Origin: Paraburkholderia caribensis
GTDB lineage: Bacteria; Pseudomonadota; Gammaproteobacteria; Burkholderiales; Burkholderiaceae
DNA: 64,000 nt
Assembly (NCBI RefSeq): GCF_002902945.1
Contig: NZ_CP026102.1
Location: forward strand, 310,001-374,000
Direction: 5' to 3'
Each line of letters starts with the position of its first letter. The stretch's first letter is position 1. The notes beneath the pieces were generated by a model, which saw nothing but the letters and a program-made list of their open reading frames with translations, did no database searches and was not told where the DNA came from. Below are positions 35,507 to 44,684 of the stretch, piece after piece. Made by a program: the position numbers and the translations under genes.

Positions 35507-36439
35507 ATGTCAAATGTTTCCTCCCACAACTGGGGCCTCGAACAGATCGTCGCCGAACTGCGCGCGTCGCGTGAGGAACTGCATCGCACGCGCCATCCGC
35601 GCGGTATCCGCGAACTGCCGTCGCGCGACGGCGTGATCAACATCGTCGCGGGATTGCGCGCCGCGCTTTTCCCGACGCACTATGGCGCGCCCGATCTGAC
35701 CGACGAGAGCGTCGATTATTACGTGGGTCATACGCTCGAAAGCACGCTGCGCCTGCTGGCCGAACAGATCCGGCGCGCGCTGCGCTTCTTGCCGGAGCAC
35801 GCAGAGACGCCGGATGCCGATTTGAGCGCGCTCGCATTCGACGTCGCGCGCCAGTTCGGCAAGCAGTTGCCGGGCATTCGCGCGTTGCTGGTCAGCGATA
35901 TCCAGGCGGCGTATGTCGGCGATCCCGCCGCGCAGCACATCACCGAAATCCTGCTCTGCTACCCGGGCGTATGGGCGATGACGCACCACCGGCTCGCCCA
36001 TGCGCTGCACCAGCTTGGCGTGCCGCTGCTGGCGCGCTTCATCAACGAGATCGCGCACTCGGCGACAGGTATCGACATTCACCCGGGTGCGCAGATCGGC
36101 CCGAGTTTCTTCATCGATCACGGCACGGGGGTCGTGATCGGCGAAACGGCCATCATCGGCGAGCGCGTGCGTGTCTATCAGGCGGTGACGCTCGGCGCGA
36201 AGAGCTTCGCCGCGGACGAAGACGGCACGCTCGTGAAAGGCAATGCGCGTCACCCGATCGTCGAAGACGATGTCGTGATCTACGCGGGCGCGACCATTCT
36301 GGGCCGCGTGACCATCGGACGCGGCTCGGTGATCGGCGGCAACGTGTGGCTCACGCATAGCGTGCCGCCGGGCAGCAGCGTGTCGCAGGGCAAGATTCGC
36401 GAAGGCGAGCGCGGACGCAACGACGAAGGGCGGCGCTGA
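35507..36439 (+). CDS. epsC: Serine O-acetyltransferase (EpsC/CysE type)
   Basis: A 310-residue hexapeptide-repeat acyltransferase. The N-terminal helical domain (about 1-180) contains DIQAAYVGDPAAQHITEI; the left-handed beta-helix holds HPGAQIGPSFFIDHGTGVVI, GETAIIGERVRVYQAVTLGA and VGGNVWL-type VIGGNVWLTHSVPPGS. It makes O-acetylserine from serine and acetyl-CoA for cysteine synthesis. Length and the extended N-terminus match the EpsC form of serine acetyltransferase rather than short CysE. Ribosome binding site is weak. No cysteine synthase next to it. Confidence 0.88.
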   Translation: MSNVSSHNWGLEQIVAELRASREELHRTRHPRGIRELPSRDGVINIVAGLRAALFPTHYGAPDLTDESVDYYVGHTLESTLRLLAEQIRRALRFLPEHAETPDADLSALAFDVARQFGKQLPGIRALLVSDIQAAYVGDPAAQHITEILLCYPGVWAMTHHRLAHALHQLGVPLLARFINEIAHSATGIDIHPGAQIGPSFFIDHGTGVVIGETAIIGERVRVYQAVTLGAKSFAADEDGTLVKGNARHPIVEDDVVIYAGATILGRVTIGRGSVIGGNVWLTHSVPPGSSVSQGKIREGERGRNDEGRR

Positions 36440-36458
36440 TGCGCGGGCGCCTGAGACG

Positions 36459-37286
36459 ATGAAGCCGCGCGGGCGCGTCCAGATGTTGCGTTGCGCGCTC
36501 GACGGCGTCGAGGCGACCGTCGCGCACACCACTCACACGTTTGCGCGTCATTCGCACGATCGCTTTGGCATCGGCATCGTCGTCGCTGGCGGACAGCGTT
36601 CGGCAAGCGGGCGTGGACCTGTCGAAGCGCGCGCGCACGATGTCATCACCGTCAATCCCGGCGAAGTGCATGACGGCAGTCCGCTCGACGAACACGGACG
36701 TGCCTGGCGGATGCTGTATTTCGAGCCGTCGCTGGTGATCGGCACGGTCGCCGAATGCGCGGAGTCACCGTTGCGGGAAGTGGAGTTGACGCGCCCCGTG
36801 TTGAACGACGCGCAACTATCGCTGCGGTTTGCGCGACTTTTCTCCGTTGCAGTGCATGAGGCAAACGAGGGCGCGTCGCCCGACAATCTCGCTTGCGAAG
36901 AAGCGTTGATCGCGTTGCTTTCTTATGTGGGTCAATACCACGCGACGTCATTGCCGCACAGACCCGAACGCATCGGCCCTGTCTCGCGCGCAAAAAACCG
37001 TATCGATGACGATCCCGTGTCGGCATCGACGCTCGCCGATCTCGCCGCCGAAGCCGGTATGAGCCGTTTTCAGCTGCTGCGCAGTTTCGCGCATGAAGTC
37101 GGTTTGCCGCCGCATGCCTACCGGATGCAGCGCCGTGTCCTGCTGGCGCGGCAACTGATCGCCAGCGGGTCTACGCTGGTGGATTCCGCTGTCTCGGCGG
37201 GTTTCTCCGATCAAAGCCATATGACGCGCGCGTTCGTGCGGCTTCTTGGTGTCACGCCCGCGAGCTACGCGTCCGCCGTCCGCTGA
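36459..37286 (+). CDS. AraC-family transcriptional regulator
   Basis: The 275-residue protein has an N-terminal cupin-like domain (HSHDRFGIGIV, NPGEVHDGSP) and two C-terminal HTH motifs (LADLAAEAGMSRFQLLRSF, then DSAVSAGFSDQSHMTRAF and the LLGVTPASY tail). The N-terminus resembles regulators of amino acid or metabolite exporters. It lies 20 bases after serine acetyltransferase and 83 bases before a DMT exporter on the same strand, which is its likely target. Ligand unknown. Confidence 0.85.
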   Translation: MKPRGRVQMLRCALDGVEATVAHTTHTFARHSHDRFGIGIVVAGGQRSASGRGPVEARAHDVITVNPGEVHDGSPLDEHGRAWRMLYFEPSLVIGTVAECAESPLREVELTRPVLNDAQLSLRFARLFSVAVHEANEGASPDNLACEEALIALLSYVGQYHATSLPHRPERIGPVSRAKNRIDDDPVSASTLADLAAEAGMSRFQLLRSFAHEVGLPPHAYRMQRRVLLARQLIASGSTLVDSAVSAGFSDQSHMTRAFVRLLGVTPASYASAVR

Positions 37287-37369
37287 TGATCTTCTGCAAT
37301 AACGTTCAAGACCGCGCGTGAGCGCGGGCCGTACGCTCGCCTCATCGTTCGATACGAGGAGGCAGTGGC

Positions 37370-38290
37370 ATGAACGTGCGTTACGTCGGATATTCCTTTT
37401 GTGCGCTGGCGATGATCGGCGTAGGCAGCACGGTCGTCGTCAGCAAGGCGATAGCGGGCGGCTTGCCGCCGTTTTCGGCGACGGCTTTGCGCTTTGCGAT
37501 GGCGTTTCCCATCTTTGCCGCAATGATGCGTTGGCGAAAAGTCCGCTGGCCGAAGCTCGACGCGCACGATGCGTTGCTCGTGATCGCGCAGGCGGGCGCG
37601 GGAAGCGTCGGCTATACGGTTTGTCTGATCGGCGGGATGCGGCTCGCGTCGGCCGCCGATGCGGGTGTGATCGCGGGGACCTTGCCCGCGGTATCAGCGG
37701 GCTTCGCGGCGCTCGCGCTCGGCGAGCGGCCGTCACCCGCGCTGCTCGGCGCGATTGCGCTCGCGACGCTGGGCGTACTCGCCTGCACAGTGCGCCTCGA
37801 CGACGTGGCGGTCGCGAGCGGCACGCATTCCCTCGCGGGTAATGCGCTGGTATTCGCCGCAATCGTCTGCGAAGCGCTCTTCATCTTGCTCAACCGCAAG
37901 CTGCACAGGCCGGTCCCGGCTCTGCCGCTGTCCGCGCTGATGAGCGGAATCGGCTTGCTTGTCGCGATCGTGCCCGCCTGTTTCGAGCAGCCGTGGCGCC
38001 TGCCATTCGATGCGAACGTCGTCGCCGCGCTTACGGGCGTCGTCTATTACGCGCTCGTGCCGACGGTGCTTGGCTTCGTGTTGTGGTACGCGGGCGCTTC
38101 TCGCCTCACCGGCGCGGAAGCGGGCCTCGTGACAGCGCTGGTGCCTGTGTCGACGCTCGCGCTTGCATCGGGCGTGCTGCATGAGCCGATCAGCCATGCG
38201 CAGATGGTAGGCGTCGCGTGTGTGCTGGCAGCGGTGCTGCTCGCGACGTTCGGACGGTTTCGGTCGATGAGAATGCGCGCGGAAGCGTGA
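37370..38290 (+). CDS. DMT-family (EamA) transporter
   Basis: The 306-residue protein has two EamA repeats with about ten hydrophobic helices (first repeat opens SFCALAMIGVGSTVVVSKAI; second GNALVFAAIVCEALFILLNR). EamA proteins export amino acids or metabolites. gaggaggcag precedes the ATG. Located downstream of an AraC regulator and serine acetyltransferase; export of a cysteine-related compound is one guess, in analogy to YdeD/EamA, but this is inference only. Confidence 0.8.
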   Translation: MNVRYVGYSFCALAMIGVGSTVVVSKAIAGGLPPFSATALRFAMAFPIFAAMMRWRKVRWPKLDAHDALLVIAQAGAGSVGYTVCLIGGMRLASAADAGVIAGTLPAVSAGFAALALGERPSPALLGAIALATLGVLACTVRLDDVAVASGTHSLAGNALVFAAIVCEALFILLNRKLHRPVPALPLSALMSGIGLLVAIVPACFEQPWRLPFDANVVAALTGVVYYALVPTVLGFVLWYAGASRLTGAEAGLVTALVPVSTLALASGVLHEPISHAQMVGVACVLAAVLLATFGRFRSMRMRAEA

Positions 38291-38465
38291 GTTGGTCGAT
38301 CCTGGCTTTGCTTGGGCCGCCTCAGACGCCAGAATTTTTGCCGTTTATGCAACTTCAATCAGAACCACTAAGCGTGCTTTGAGAGCTGCGGCACTGACCA
38401 GACCGTTGAGACAACCACGCGCCATCCGCGCGCGTGGCTAAAGCGGGCCAATCAACCTCGACCAA

Positions 38466-39095
38466 TCAGGTATTCGCCACGCTAACGGAAGTCGGGCCGT
38501 GGACAATCGACAGAAACTCCCGGCGCGTCGACGGGTCGGTGCGGAAAGTCCCGAGCATGCGCGACGTCACCATCTCGACGCCGGCCTTGTGCACGCCGCG
38601 CGTCGACATGCATTGATGCGATGCTTCGAGAATCACGCCTACTCCCTTCGGCTGCAGTACTTCGTTGAGAGTGTCGGCGATCTGCACCGTCATTTTTTCC
38701 TGAATCTGCAGACGCTTGGCGAACGCATCGACGAGCCGCGCGAGCTTCGAGATGCCCACCACGCGATGCTCCGGCAGATAAGCGACGTGCGCGCGCCCGA
38801 TGATGGGCACCATGTGATGTTCGCAATAGCTTTCGAAGCGGATGTCCTTCAGCACGATCATCTCGTCGTAGCCGTCCACTTCGGAGAAGGTGCGCGCCAG
38901 GATCTCGCGCGGATCGACTTCATAGCCCGCGAAAAATTCTTCATACGCCCGCACCACGCGCGCGGGCGTGTCGAGCAGCCCTTCGCGCTGAGGATTGTCG
39001 CCGGCCCAGCGCAGCAGCACGCGCACGGCCTCTTCGGCCTCGTCGCGGGACGGCCGGCCGGGTGCGTCGGCGGACGTTGTGTTCTTCGTATTCAT
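38466..39095 (-). CDS. folE: GTP cyclohydrolase I
   Basis: From ATG 39095 (gagcgaagg upstream) the product is 209 residues. GTP cyclohydrolase I motifs are all visible: ESYCEHHMVPIIGRAHVAYL (zinc-binding Cys and His), GISKLARLVDAFAKRLQIQE and EASHQCMSTRG (second zinc Cys). The enzyme converts GTP to dihydroneopterin triphosphate for folate and tetrahydropterin synthesis. An in-frame upstream start would add 15 residues of no family value. The gene is alone on the minus strand; no other folate gene is near. Confidence 0.92.
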   Translation of the reverse strand: MNTKNTTSADAPGRPSRDEAEEAVRVLLRWAGDNPQREGLLDTPARVVRAYEEFFAGYEVDPREILARTFSEVDGYDEMIVLKDIRFESYCEHHMVPIIGRAHVAYLPEHRVVGISKLARLVDAFAKRLQIQEKMTVQIADTLNEVLQPKGVGVILEASHQCMSTRGVHKAGVEMVTSRMLGTFRTDPSTRREFLSIVHGPTSVSVANT

Positions 39096-39212
39096 CCTTC
39101 GCTCCAATTCCATTAAAACGCGCATCGCACGTTGCGGCATTGTTCCATGTTTCCTGGCCCTACGCCGAGCAGGGATATGCGTCGCGGCTCGTGCGGGCGT
39201 GACGGGCGGGGA

Positions 39213-40136
39213 TCATTTCGGCCACTCGTCCTTCGCATCGTTGAACAGCTCCGCGACCACGCCGCGCAACCAGCTCGCGCGCGGATCGTTGTGGAACTTG
39301 CGGTGCCAGTGCTGGCGCAAGTCGAAGCGGGGCAACGGCAAAGGCGGCTCGACGAGCGTGATCGACGCGTGTTCCGACACGTACGCGAAGCCGATCGCGT
39401 GCGGCACCGTCGCGATCAGATCGGTGCGCGCGAGGATGAACGGCAGGCTCATGAAGTGCGGCGTCTCCAGCACGGCGCGCCGTCGGATGCGCTTTTTCTC
39501 CAGATACTGCTCGAGCACTTCCTGGCTGCGTCCTTCGGCGCGCACGACCGCGTGGCCCAGGCCGATGAACTGATCGAGCGTGAGCGGCGCGCCCGCGAGC
39601 GGATGATCGCTGCGCATCAGACAGATGAACCGGTGTGTGAACAGACGCTGCTGGAAGAAGTTGTTCCCGGAGAGATCGGGAAAGTAGCCGACGGCGAGAT
39701 CGACATCGCCCGATTCCAGCCCGCGCTCGACATGCGCGGGCGGCAACGATACCGAACGCAGATTCGCATGCGGCGCGCGCTCGGCGAAGAGTTGCAGCAG
39801 CCGGGGCAGGAACACGATTTCGCCGACATCGGACAAGGCCAGCGAGAACGTATGCGTCGACGTCGCGGGATCGAAGTCCTGCGAGTCGAGCATGCCTTTC
39901 TCGATGCGCGCGAGCGCCTCGCGGGCAGCGGGAATCAGCGCGAGGGCGCGCGGCGTCGGCTCCATGCCGCGCGACGTGCGCACGAACAGCGGGTCGTTGA
40001 AATATTCGCGCAAGCGACCCAGCGCGGTACTCACGCGCGGCTGGCTCACGCCGAGACGTTCGGCGGCGCGGCTCACGTTGCGCATGTCTTCGAGCGCGAC
40101 GAGGTAGGGAATCAGGTTGAGATCGAGTTCGGCCAT
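39213..40136 (-). CDS. LysR-family regulator divergent from pobA
   Basis: The 307-residue LysR protein starts AELDLNLIPYLVALEDMRNV and has the HTH SRAAERLGVSQPRVSTALGRL; the remainder is a type 2 periplasmic-binding-like effector domain. It is the NodD/LinR-like subgroup. It is divergent from pobA with 139 bases between the starts, so it most likely controls p-hydroxybenzoate hydroxylase, although PobR is an AraC or IclR protein in other bacteria. The start at 40136 agrees with the family; the 18 residues further upstream do not. Confidence 0.82.
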   Translation of the reverse strand: MAELDLNLIPYLVALEDMRNVSRAAERLGVSQPRVSTALGRLREYFNDPLFVRTSRGMEPTPRALALIPAAREALARIEKGMLDSQDFDPATSTHTFSLALSDVGEIVFLPRLLQLFAERAPHANLRSVSLPPAHVERGLESGDVDLAVGYFPDLSGNNFFQQRLFTHRFICLMRSDHPLAGAPLTLDQFIGLGHAVVRAEGRSQEVLEQYLEKKRIRRRAVLETPHFMSLPFILARTDLIATVPHAIGFAYVSEHASITLVEPPLPLPRFDLRQHWHRKFHNDPRASWLRGVVAELFNDAKDEWPK

Positions 40137-40174
40137 GCTTAGGCGCGCGCGGGAATGTAACGCTGCACAGTATC

Positions 40175-40192
40175 GGTTATGCGTATACAACC
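40175..40192. promoter_or_regulatory. Candidate LysR operator between pobA and its divergent regulator
   Basis: ggtt-N10-aacc, an imperfect dyad in the 139-base divergent region, located 84 bases before pobA. Contains the T-N11-A core spacing typical of LysR sites. No footprint evidence; proposed from position and symmetry. Confidence 0.4.
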
Positions 40193-40275
40193 TATCCTAA
40201 AAATCGCGTTGTCGCATATTCGGGAAAGCGCCGAGAATCAATTGATGACTCGAACAAAAGACTCGGAGACGAACG

Positions 40276-41454
40276 ATGCGCACTCAAGTTGCCATTATTG
40301 GCGCGGGTCCCGCCGGTCTGCTGCTGTCGCATCTGTTGCGGCTGGCGGGGGTTGAATCGGTGGTGCTGGAAAGCCGGTCGCGCGAGCACTGCGAGCATCG
40401 GATACGCGCTGGCGTGCTCGAACAGGGCACCGTCGATACGCTCGATGAAGCCGGCCTCGGCGCCCGGCTGCGGCGCGAAGGGCTCGTGCACCATGGCATC
40501 GAATTGCTGTTCGAGCGCAAGCGGCATCGAATCGATCTGACGGCGCTGACGGGCGGCCGCGCGATCACGGTGTATGGGCAGCATGAGGTGGTGCGCGACA
40601 TGATCGCCGCTGCCGTCGAACACCAGCAACAGCTGTATTTCGACGTGTCCGACGTGTCGCTGCACGATCTGACGGGCGACGAACCCTGGGTTCGATTCAC
40701 GCACGATGGCGCCGTGCAGCGCATCGACTGCGACTATGTGGCGGGCTGCGACGGCTTTCACGGCATCGCGCGGGAGTCGATTCCCGCCGACGCGCTGCAA
40801 ACGTTCGAACGCGTCTACCCTTACGCATGGCTCGGCATCCTCGCCCACGCCGCGCCGACCTGCGACGAACTCGTCTACGCGCATCACGAGCGCGGCTTCG
40901 CGCTGTTCAGCATGCGTTCGCCGGAGGTGACGCGTCTCTATCTGCAATGCCGTCCCGACGAAGACCTGGCGCAATGGCCCGACGAGCGCATCTGGGCGGA
41001 ACTTCACACGCGCTTCGAGAACGCCGACGGCTGGCTGCCTGCCATCGGCGACGTCGCGCAAAAGGGCGTGACGCCGATGCGCAGCTTCGTGTGCGAGCCG
41101 ATGCAATACGGGCGCCTCTATCTAGCCGGGGACGCCGCGCACATCGTGCCGCCGACGGGCGCGAAGGGCATGAACCTGGCCGTCGCCGACGTGCGCGTGC
41201 TGTCGAAGGCGCTCGCGGCGCGTTATCGCGAAGGCCGCGACGACCTGCTTTCCGCATATTCGGCGACCTGTCTGGAGCGCGTCTGGCGCGCCGAACATTT
41301 CTCGTATTTCATGACGAACATGCTGCATCCGTCGTTCGACGACACGCCGTTCGTCAACCGGCTGAAGATGTCCGAACTGCGGTACGTCGCGCATTCCGAT
41401 GCGGCTTCACGGATGCTGGCGGAGAATTATGTGGGGCTGCCGTTTCGCGACTAA
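40276..41454 (+). CDS. pobA: 4-hydroxybenzoate 3-monooxygenase
   Basis: A 392-residue class A flavoprotein monooxygenase with FAD motif GAGPAG (9-14), HRIRAGVLEQG, and the second FAD motif GDAAHIVPPTGAKGMNLAVAD. The pattern matches Pseudomonas/Acinetobacter PobA along its length. It converts 4-hydroxybenzoate to protocatechuate with NADPH and O2. ggagacg precedes the ATG. The pca genes follow on the same strand, though protocatechuate dioxygenase genes pcaGH are not in the window. Confidence 0.93.
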   Translation: MRTQVAIIGAGPAGLLLSHLLRLAGVESVVLESRSREHCEHRIRAGVLEQGTVDTLDEAGLGARLRREGLVHHGIELLFERKRHRIDLTALTGGRAITVYGQHEVVRDMIAAAVEHQQQLYFDVSDVSLHDLTGDEPWVRFTHDGAVQRIDCDYVAGCDGFHGIARESIPADALQTFERVYPYAWLGILAHAAPTCDELVYAHHERGFALFSMRSPEVTRLYLQCRPDEDLAQWPDERIWAELHTRFENADGWLPAIGDVAQKGVTPMRSFVCEPMQYGRLYLAGDAAHIVPPTGAKGMNLAVADVRVLSKALAARYREGRDDLLSAYSATCLERVWRAEHFSYFMTNMLHPSFDDTPFVNRLKMSELRYVAHSDAASRMLAENYVGLPFRD

Positions 41455-41518
41455 ACCACGACCCGGCGGCAAACCCGGCGGCACGCCGCCGCATAGGGCA
41501 AACCACGAAACCGTTGCC

Positions 41519-41548
41519 TTGACAAGAGATGCGAGCGCAAACCATAAT
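41519..41548 (+). promoter_or_regulatory. Sigma-70-like promoter upstream of pcaIJ
   Basis: ttgaca (41519-41524) and cataat (41543-41548), spacer 18 bases. It would give a leader of about 225 bases before pcaI, with two PcaR-like boxes directly behind the -10. Confidence 0.55.
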
Positions 41549-41558
41549 GCGCCGGTAC

Positions 41559-41592
41559 GTTCGCTAAACGAAACTGTGTTCGCATAGAGAAC
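41559..41592 (+). promoter_or_regulatory. Two PcaR/IclR-type operator-like repeats before pcaI
   Basis: gttcgctaaacgaaac (41559-41574) and gttcgcatagagaac (41578-41592) lie 3 bases apart just after the -10. Both resemble the 15-bp element gttcgataatcgcac that I recall as the PcaR target at Pseudomonas putida pcaIJ. Position overlapping the transcription start fits an IclR-type regulator, but none is encoded here. Confidence 0.55.
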
Positions 41593-41780
41593 TTTTCGAG
41601 AGTTCGACGGGCGACAGGAATTGAAGGGCGAGCCAAACACATGCGGCCTCCAGGAGGTCTGCATGCCGTCGTCAGCAGGCTATGCAGGACGAAAGCGGAC
41701 GTGGAGACCGTCCGGCGCGCGTTTCACCGTTAATGGGGAAGCGCGCGGCGCGGATCGACGCGTTTCAGAGGATATTCGAC

Positions 41781-42482
41781 ATGATCAACAAGATTTTCGA
41801 GTCACTCCAGTCGGCGGTTGCCGACGTGCATGACGGCGCGACCGTCATGATCGGCGGCTTCGGCACGGCGGGCATGCCTTCCGAGCTGATCGACGCGCTC
41901 ATCGAACAGGGCGCGAAAGAACTCACCATCGTCAACAACAACGCCGGCAACGGCGATACGGGCCTCGCCGCGCTGCTCAACGCGAAGCGCGTGCGCAAGA
42001 TCATTTGCTCGTTCCCGCGTCAGACCGATTCCTACGTCTTCGACGCGCTCTATCGTGCGGGCGAAATCGAACTGGAACTCGTGCCGCAAGGCAATCTGGC
42101 CGAGCGCATCCGCGCGGCGGGCGCGGGCATCGGCGGCTTTTTCACGCCGACGGGCTACGGCACCAAACTGGCCGAAGGCAAGGAAACGCGCGTGATCGAC
42201 GGCAAGCATTACGTGCTGGAGGCGCCGCTGCACGCGGACTTCGCGCTCATCAAGGCGTACAAGGGCGACCGCTGGGGCAACCTGGTCTATCGCAAGACGG
42301 CGCGCAACTTCGGCCCGATCATGGCAAGCGCGGCGAAGACGGCGATCGTGCAGGTGTCGGAAGTGGTGCCGCTCGGTGCGCTCGACCCGGAAGTGATCGT
42401 CACGCCGGGCATCTTCGTGCAGCGCATCGTCGAAGTCCCGCAGGCGGCTCACGCCTCGCAACGCCCCGAACAAGCCGCCTGA
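41781..42482 (+). CDS. pcaI: 3-oxoadipate CoA-transferase subunit A
   Basis: From ATG 41781 the product is 233 residues, as in PcaI/ScoA. It carries the class I CoA-transferase alpha-subunit signature (MIGGFGTAGMPSELIDALIE, then NNNAGNGDTGLAALL) and GIGGFFTPTGYGT. Together with subunit B it transfers CoA from succinyl-CoA to 3-oxoadipate in the beta-ketoadipate pathway. A longer frame opening at 41682 runs through the leader and is not used. pcaJ follows after 12 bases. Other 3-oxoacid transferases (ScoA) are close, but the pca neighbours argue for PcaI. Confidence 0.88.
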   Translation: MINKIFESLQSAVADVHDGATVMIGGFGTAGMPSELIDALIEQGAKELTIVNNNAGNGDTGLAALLNAKRVRKIICSFPRQTDSYVFDALYRAGEIELELVPQGNLAERIRAAGAGIGGFFTPTGYGTKLAEGKETRVIDGKHYVLEAPLHADFALIKAYKGDRWGNLVYRKTARNFGPIMASAAKTAIVQVSEVVPLGALDPEVIVTPGIFVQRIVEVPQAAHASQRPEQAA

Positions 42483-42494
42483 AGGAGACCGGAC

Positions 42495-43154
42495 ATGAAA
42501 CGACTGACCCGCGATGAAATGGCGAAGCGCGTCGCGCAGGACATTCCTGAAGGCGCTTACGTGAACCTCGGCATCGGCGTGCCGACGCTGGTGGCGAACC
42601 ACCTCGACGCGAACAAGGAAATCTTCCTGCATAGCGAAAATGGCCTGCTCGGCATGGGCCCCGCGCCCGCCAAAGGCGGGGAAGACGACGAACTGATCAA
42701 CGCCGGCAAGCAGCACGTCACGCTGCTGACGGGCGGCGCGTTCTTCCACCATTCCGATTCATTCGCGATGATGCGCGGCGGCCATCTCGACTACTGCGTG
42801 CTCGGCGCGTTCCAGGTTTCGTCGAAGGGCGACCTCGCGAACTGGCACACGGGCGCGCCGGATGCGATTCCCGCTGTCGGCGGCGCGATGGATCTGGCTA
42901 TCGGCGCGAAGCAGGTGTTCGTGATGATGGAGCATCAAACCAAGCAGGGCGAAAGCAAGATCGTCGCCGAGTGCTCGTACCCGGTGACGGGCGTCGGTTG
43001 CGTGGACCGAATCTACACCGACCTCGCGATGATCGACGTGACGAAAGACGGCCTCGTCGTGCGCGAAATCTTCTCGGATATCGACTTCGCGGAACTGGAA
43101 AAACTGACGGGCGTCGCGCTGATCGACGGCACGCAGCAGGCTCGCGCGGCCTGA
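42495..43154 (+). CDS. pcaJ: 3-oxoadipate CoA-transferase subunit B
   Basis: The 219-residue beta subunit has the catalytic glutamate motif SENGLLGMGPAP near residue 50 and the GAFFHHSDSFAMMRGGHLDY region typical of this enzyme. gaaggag precedes the ATG by eight bases. Forms an A2B2 complex with the preceding subunit. Two hairpins follow, separating it from pcaB. Confidence 0.9.
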   Translation: MKRLTRDEMAKRVAQDIPEGAYVNLGIGVPTLVANHLDANKEIFLHSENGLLGMGPAPAKGGEDDELINAGKQHVTLLTGGAFFHHSDSFAMMRGGHLDYCVLGAFQVSSKGDLANWHTGAPDAIPAVGGAMDLAIGAKQVFVMMEHQTKQGESKIVAECSYPVTGVGCVDRIYTDLAMIDVTKDGLVVREIFSDIDFAELEKLTGVALIDGTQQARAA

Positions 43155-43182
43155 GCGATACACAGACGCGACACGTAGCAGC

Positions 43183-43249
43183 CACGCGCGCGCAAATGCG
43201 CGCGTGACCTCTGCGCGGCGTTCGGCGACAATGAAGCCGAACGCCGCGC
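43183..43249 (+). terminator. Two successive hairpins between pcaJ and pcaB
   Basis: First hairpin: cacgcgcgc/gcgcgcgtg with a 6-base loop (43183-43206). Second: perfect 14-bp stem gcgcggcgttcggc/gccgaacgccgcgc with a 9-base loop (43213-43249). No U-run follows, so attenuation or transcript stability may be the effect. Confidence 0.55.
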
Positions 43250-43297
43250 GCTGACAGGCGCGACCCAACGCGCATTCATCCCAAAGCACAGAACATC

Positions 43298-44680
43298 ATG
43301 CTAGAAGCTAGCGCTCGCTTGACTGGCCTGATCTGCGGCACGCCGCCGATGAACGACATCTGGTCGCCGCGCGCGACGCTGCAACGGATGCTCGACGTCG
43401 AAGCGGCGCTGGCGCGCGCATCGGCGGCACATGGCGTGATTCCGCAATCGGCCGTGGCCGCCATCCAGTCGACCTGCCGCGCGGAAAAACTGGACGCCGA
43501 CGCGCTCGCCCGCGACGCCGCGCTCGGCGGCAATCTAGCGATTCCCCTCGTCAAGCAACTGACTGCGCGCGTCAAGGACGCCGACGCGGAAGCGTCGAAG
43601 TTCGTCCATTGGGGCGCGACGAGCCAGGACATCATCGATACGGCGACCGTGCTGCAACTGCGCGATTCGTTCGATCTGCTCGACGGCGCGTTGTCATCCA
43701 CCTGCGATGCGATTGCCGCGCTTGCGCAGCAGCATCGCGCCACGCCGATGATCGGCCGCACGTGGCTGCAACAGGCGCTGCCCATCACGCTCGGTTTGAA
43801 GTTCGCGCAATGGCTCGACGCGCTGCTGCGTCATCGCGAGCGGCTCGACACGTTGCGCGAGCGCGTGCTGGTATTGCAGTTCGGCGGCGCGGCCGGGACG
43901 CTCGCGAGTTTGCGCGACAAGGGCGGCGTGGTGGCCGCCGCGCTGGCGAAGGAATTGAGCCTGGCGATGCCTGCCGTGCCGTGGCACACGCAGCGCGACC
44001 GCATCGCCGAAACGGCGTCGTTCTTCGGCATGCTGATCGGCACGCTCGGCAAGATTGCGCGCGATATCTCGTTGCAGATGCAGACCGAACTCGGCGAGCT
44101 TGGCGAGCCGGTTGCCGCCGGCAAAGGCGGCTCGTCGACGATGCCGCACAAGCGCAACCCGGTTGGCTGCGCGGCCGTGCTGACGGCGGCGGCGCGCGCG
44201 CCCGGCCTCGTCGCAACCGTATTCGGCGGCATGGTGCAGGAGCACGAGCGTGCGCTCGGCGGCTGGCAGGCCGAATGGGACACGCTGCCCGATCTGGCGC
44301 GTCTCGCGGGCGGCGCGCTGGCGAACATCGAACAGATCGCGCAGGGACTCGAAGTGAATATCGAGCGGCTCGCGGCGAATCTGGAGGTGACGCATGGGCT
44401 GATTCTCGGCGAAGCGGTGATGCTCGCGCTCGGCGACCGGATTGGCCGTATGGATGCGCATCATCTTGTCGAGCATGCGTCGAAAGAGGCTGTGAAGAGC
44501 GGCAAGACGCTCTTCGACGTGCTGGCAGCCGATGCGTCCGTCACGCAACATCTGCCCGTCGAGCAACTCAGGCGTCTGCTCGATCCGGCGCATTACGTGG
44601 GCAGCGCGCACGCTTTCGTTGACGCCGTGCTGGCTCTTCATACCGCGCGCAAAGCGCGCGCGAATCAACATCAGGAGTAA
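43298..44680 (+). CDS. pcaB: 3-carboxy-cis,cis-muconate cycloisomerase
   Basis: A 460-residue fumarase/aspartase-superfamily protein with the signature GGSSTMPHKRNPVG near residue 275 and N-terminal motifs VEAALARASAAHGVIPQ and VHWGATSQDIIDTA. This form (PcaB) cyclises 3-carboxymuconate in protocatechuate degradation. Adenylosuccinate lyase is a paralogue, but the pca context and motif favour PcaB. The start codon has a weak ribosome binding site. pcaD begins four bases after its stop. Confidence 0.92.
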   Translation: MLEASARLTGLICGTPPMNDIWSPRATLQRMLDVEAALARASAAHGVIPQSAVAAIQSTCRAEKLDADALARDAALGGNLAIPLVKQLTARVKDADAEASKFVHWGATSQDIIDTATVLQLRDSFDLLDGALSSTCDAIAALAQQHRATPMIGRTWLQQALPITLGLKFAQWLDALLRHRERLDTLRERVLVLQFGGAAGTLASLRDKGGVVAAALAKELSLAMPAVPWHTQRDRIAETASFFGMLIGTLGKIARDISLQMQTELGELGEPVAAGKGGSSTMPHKRNPVGCAAVLTAAARAPGLVATVFGGMVQEHERALGGWQAEWDTLPDLARLAGGALANIEQIAQGLEVNIERLAANLEVTHGLILGEAVMLALGDRIGRMDAHHLVEHASKEAVKSGKTLFDVLAADASVTQHLPVEQLRRLLDPAHYVGSAHAFVDAVLALHTARKARANQHQE

Positions 44681-44684
44681 AGGA

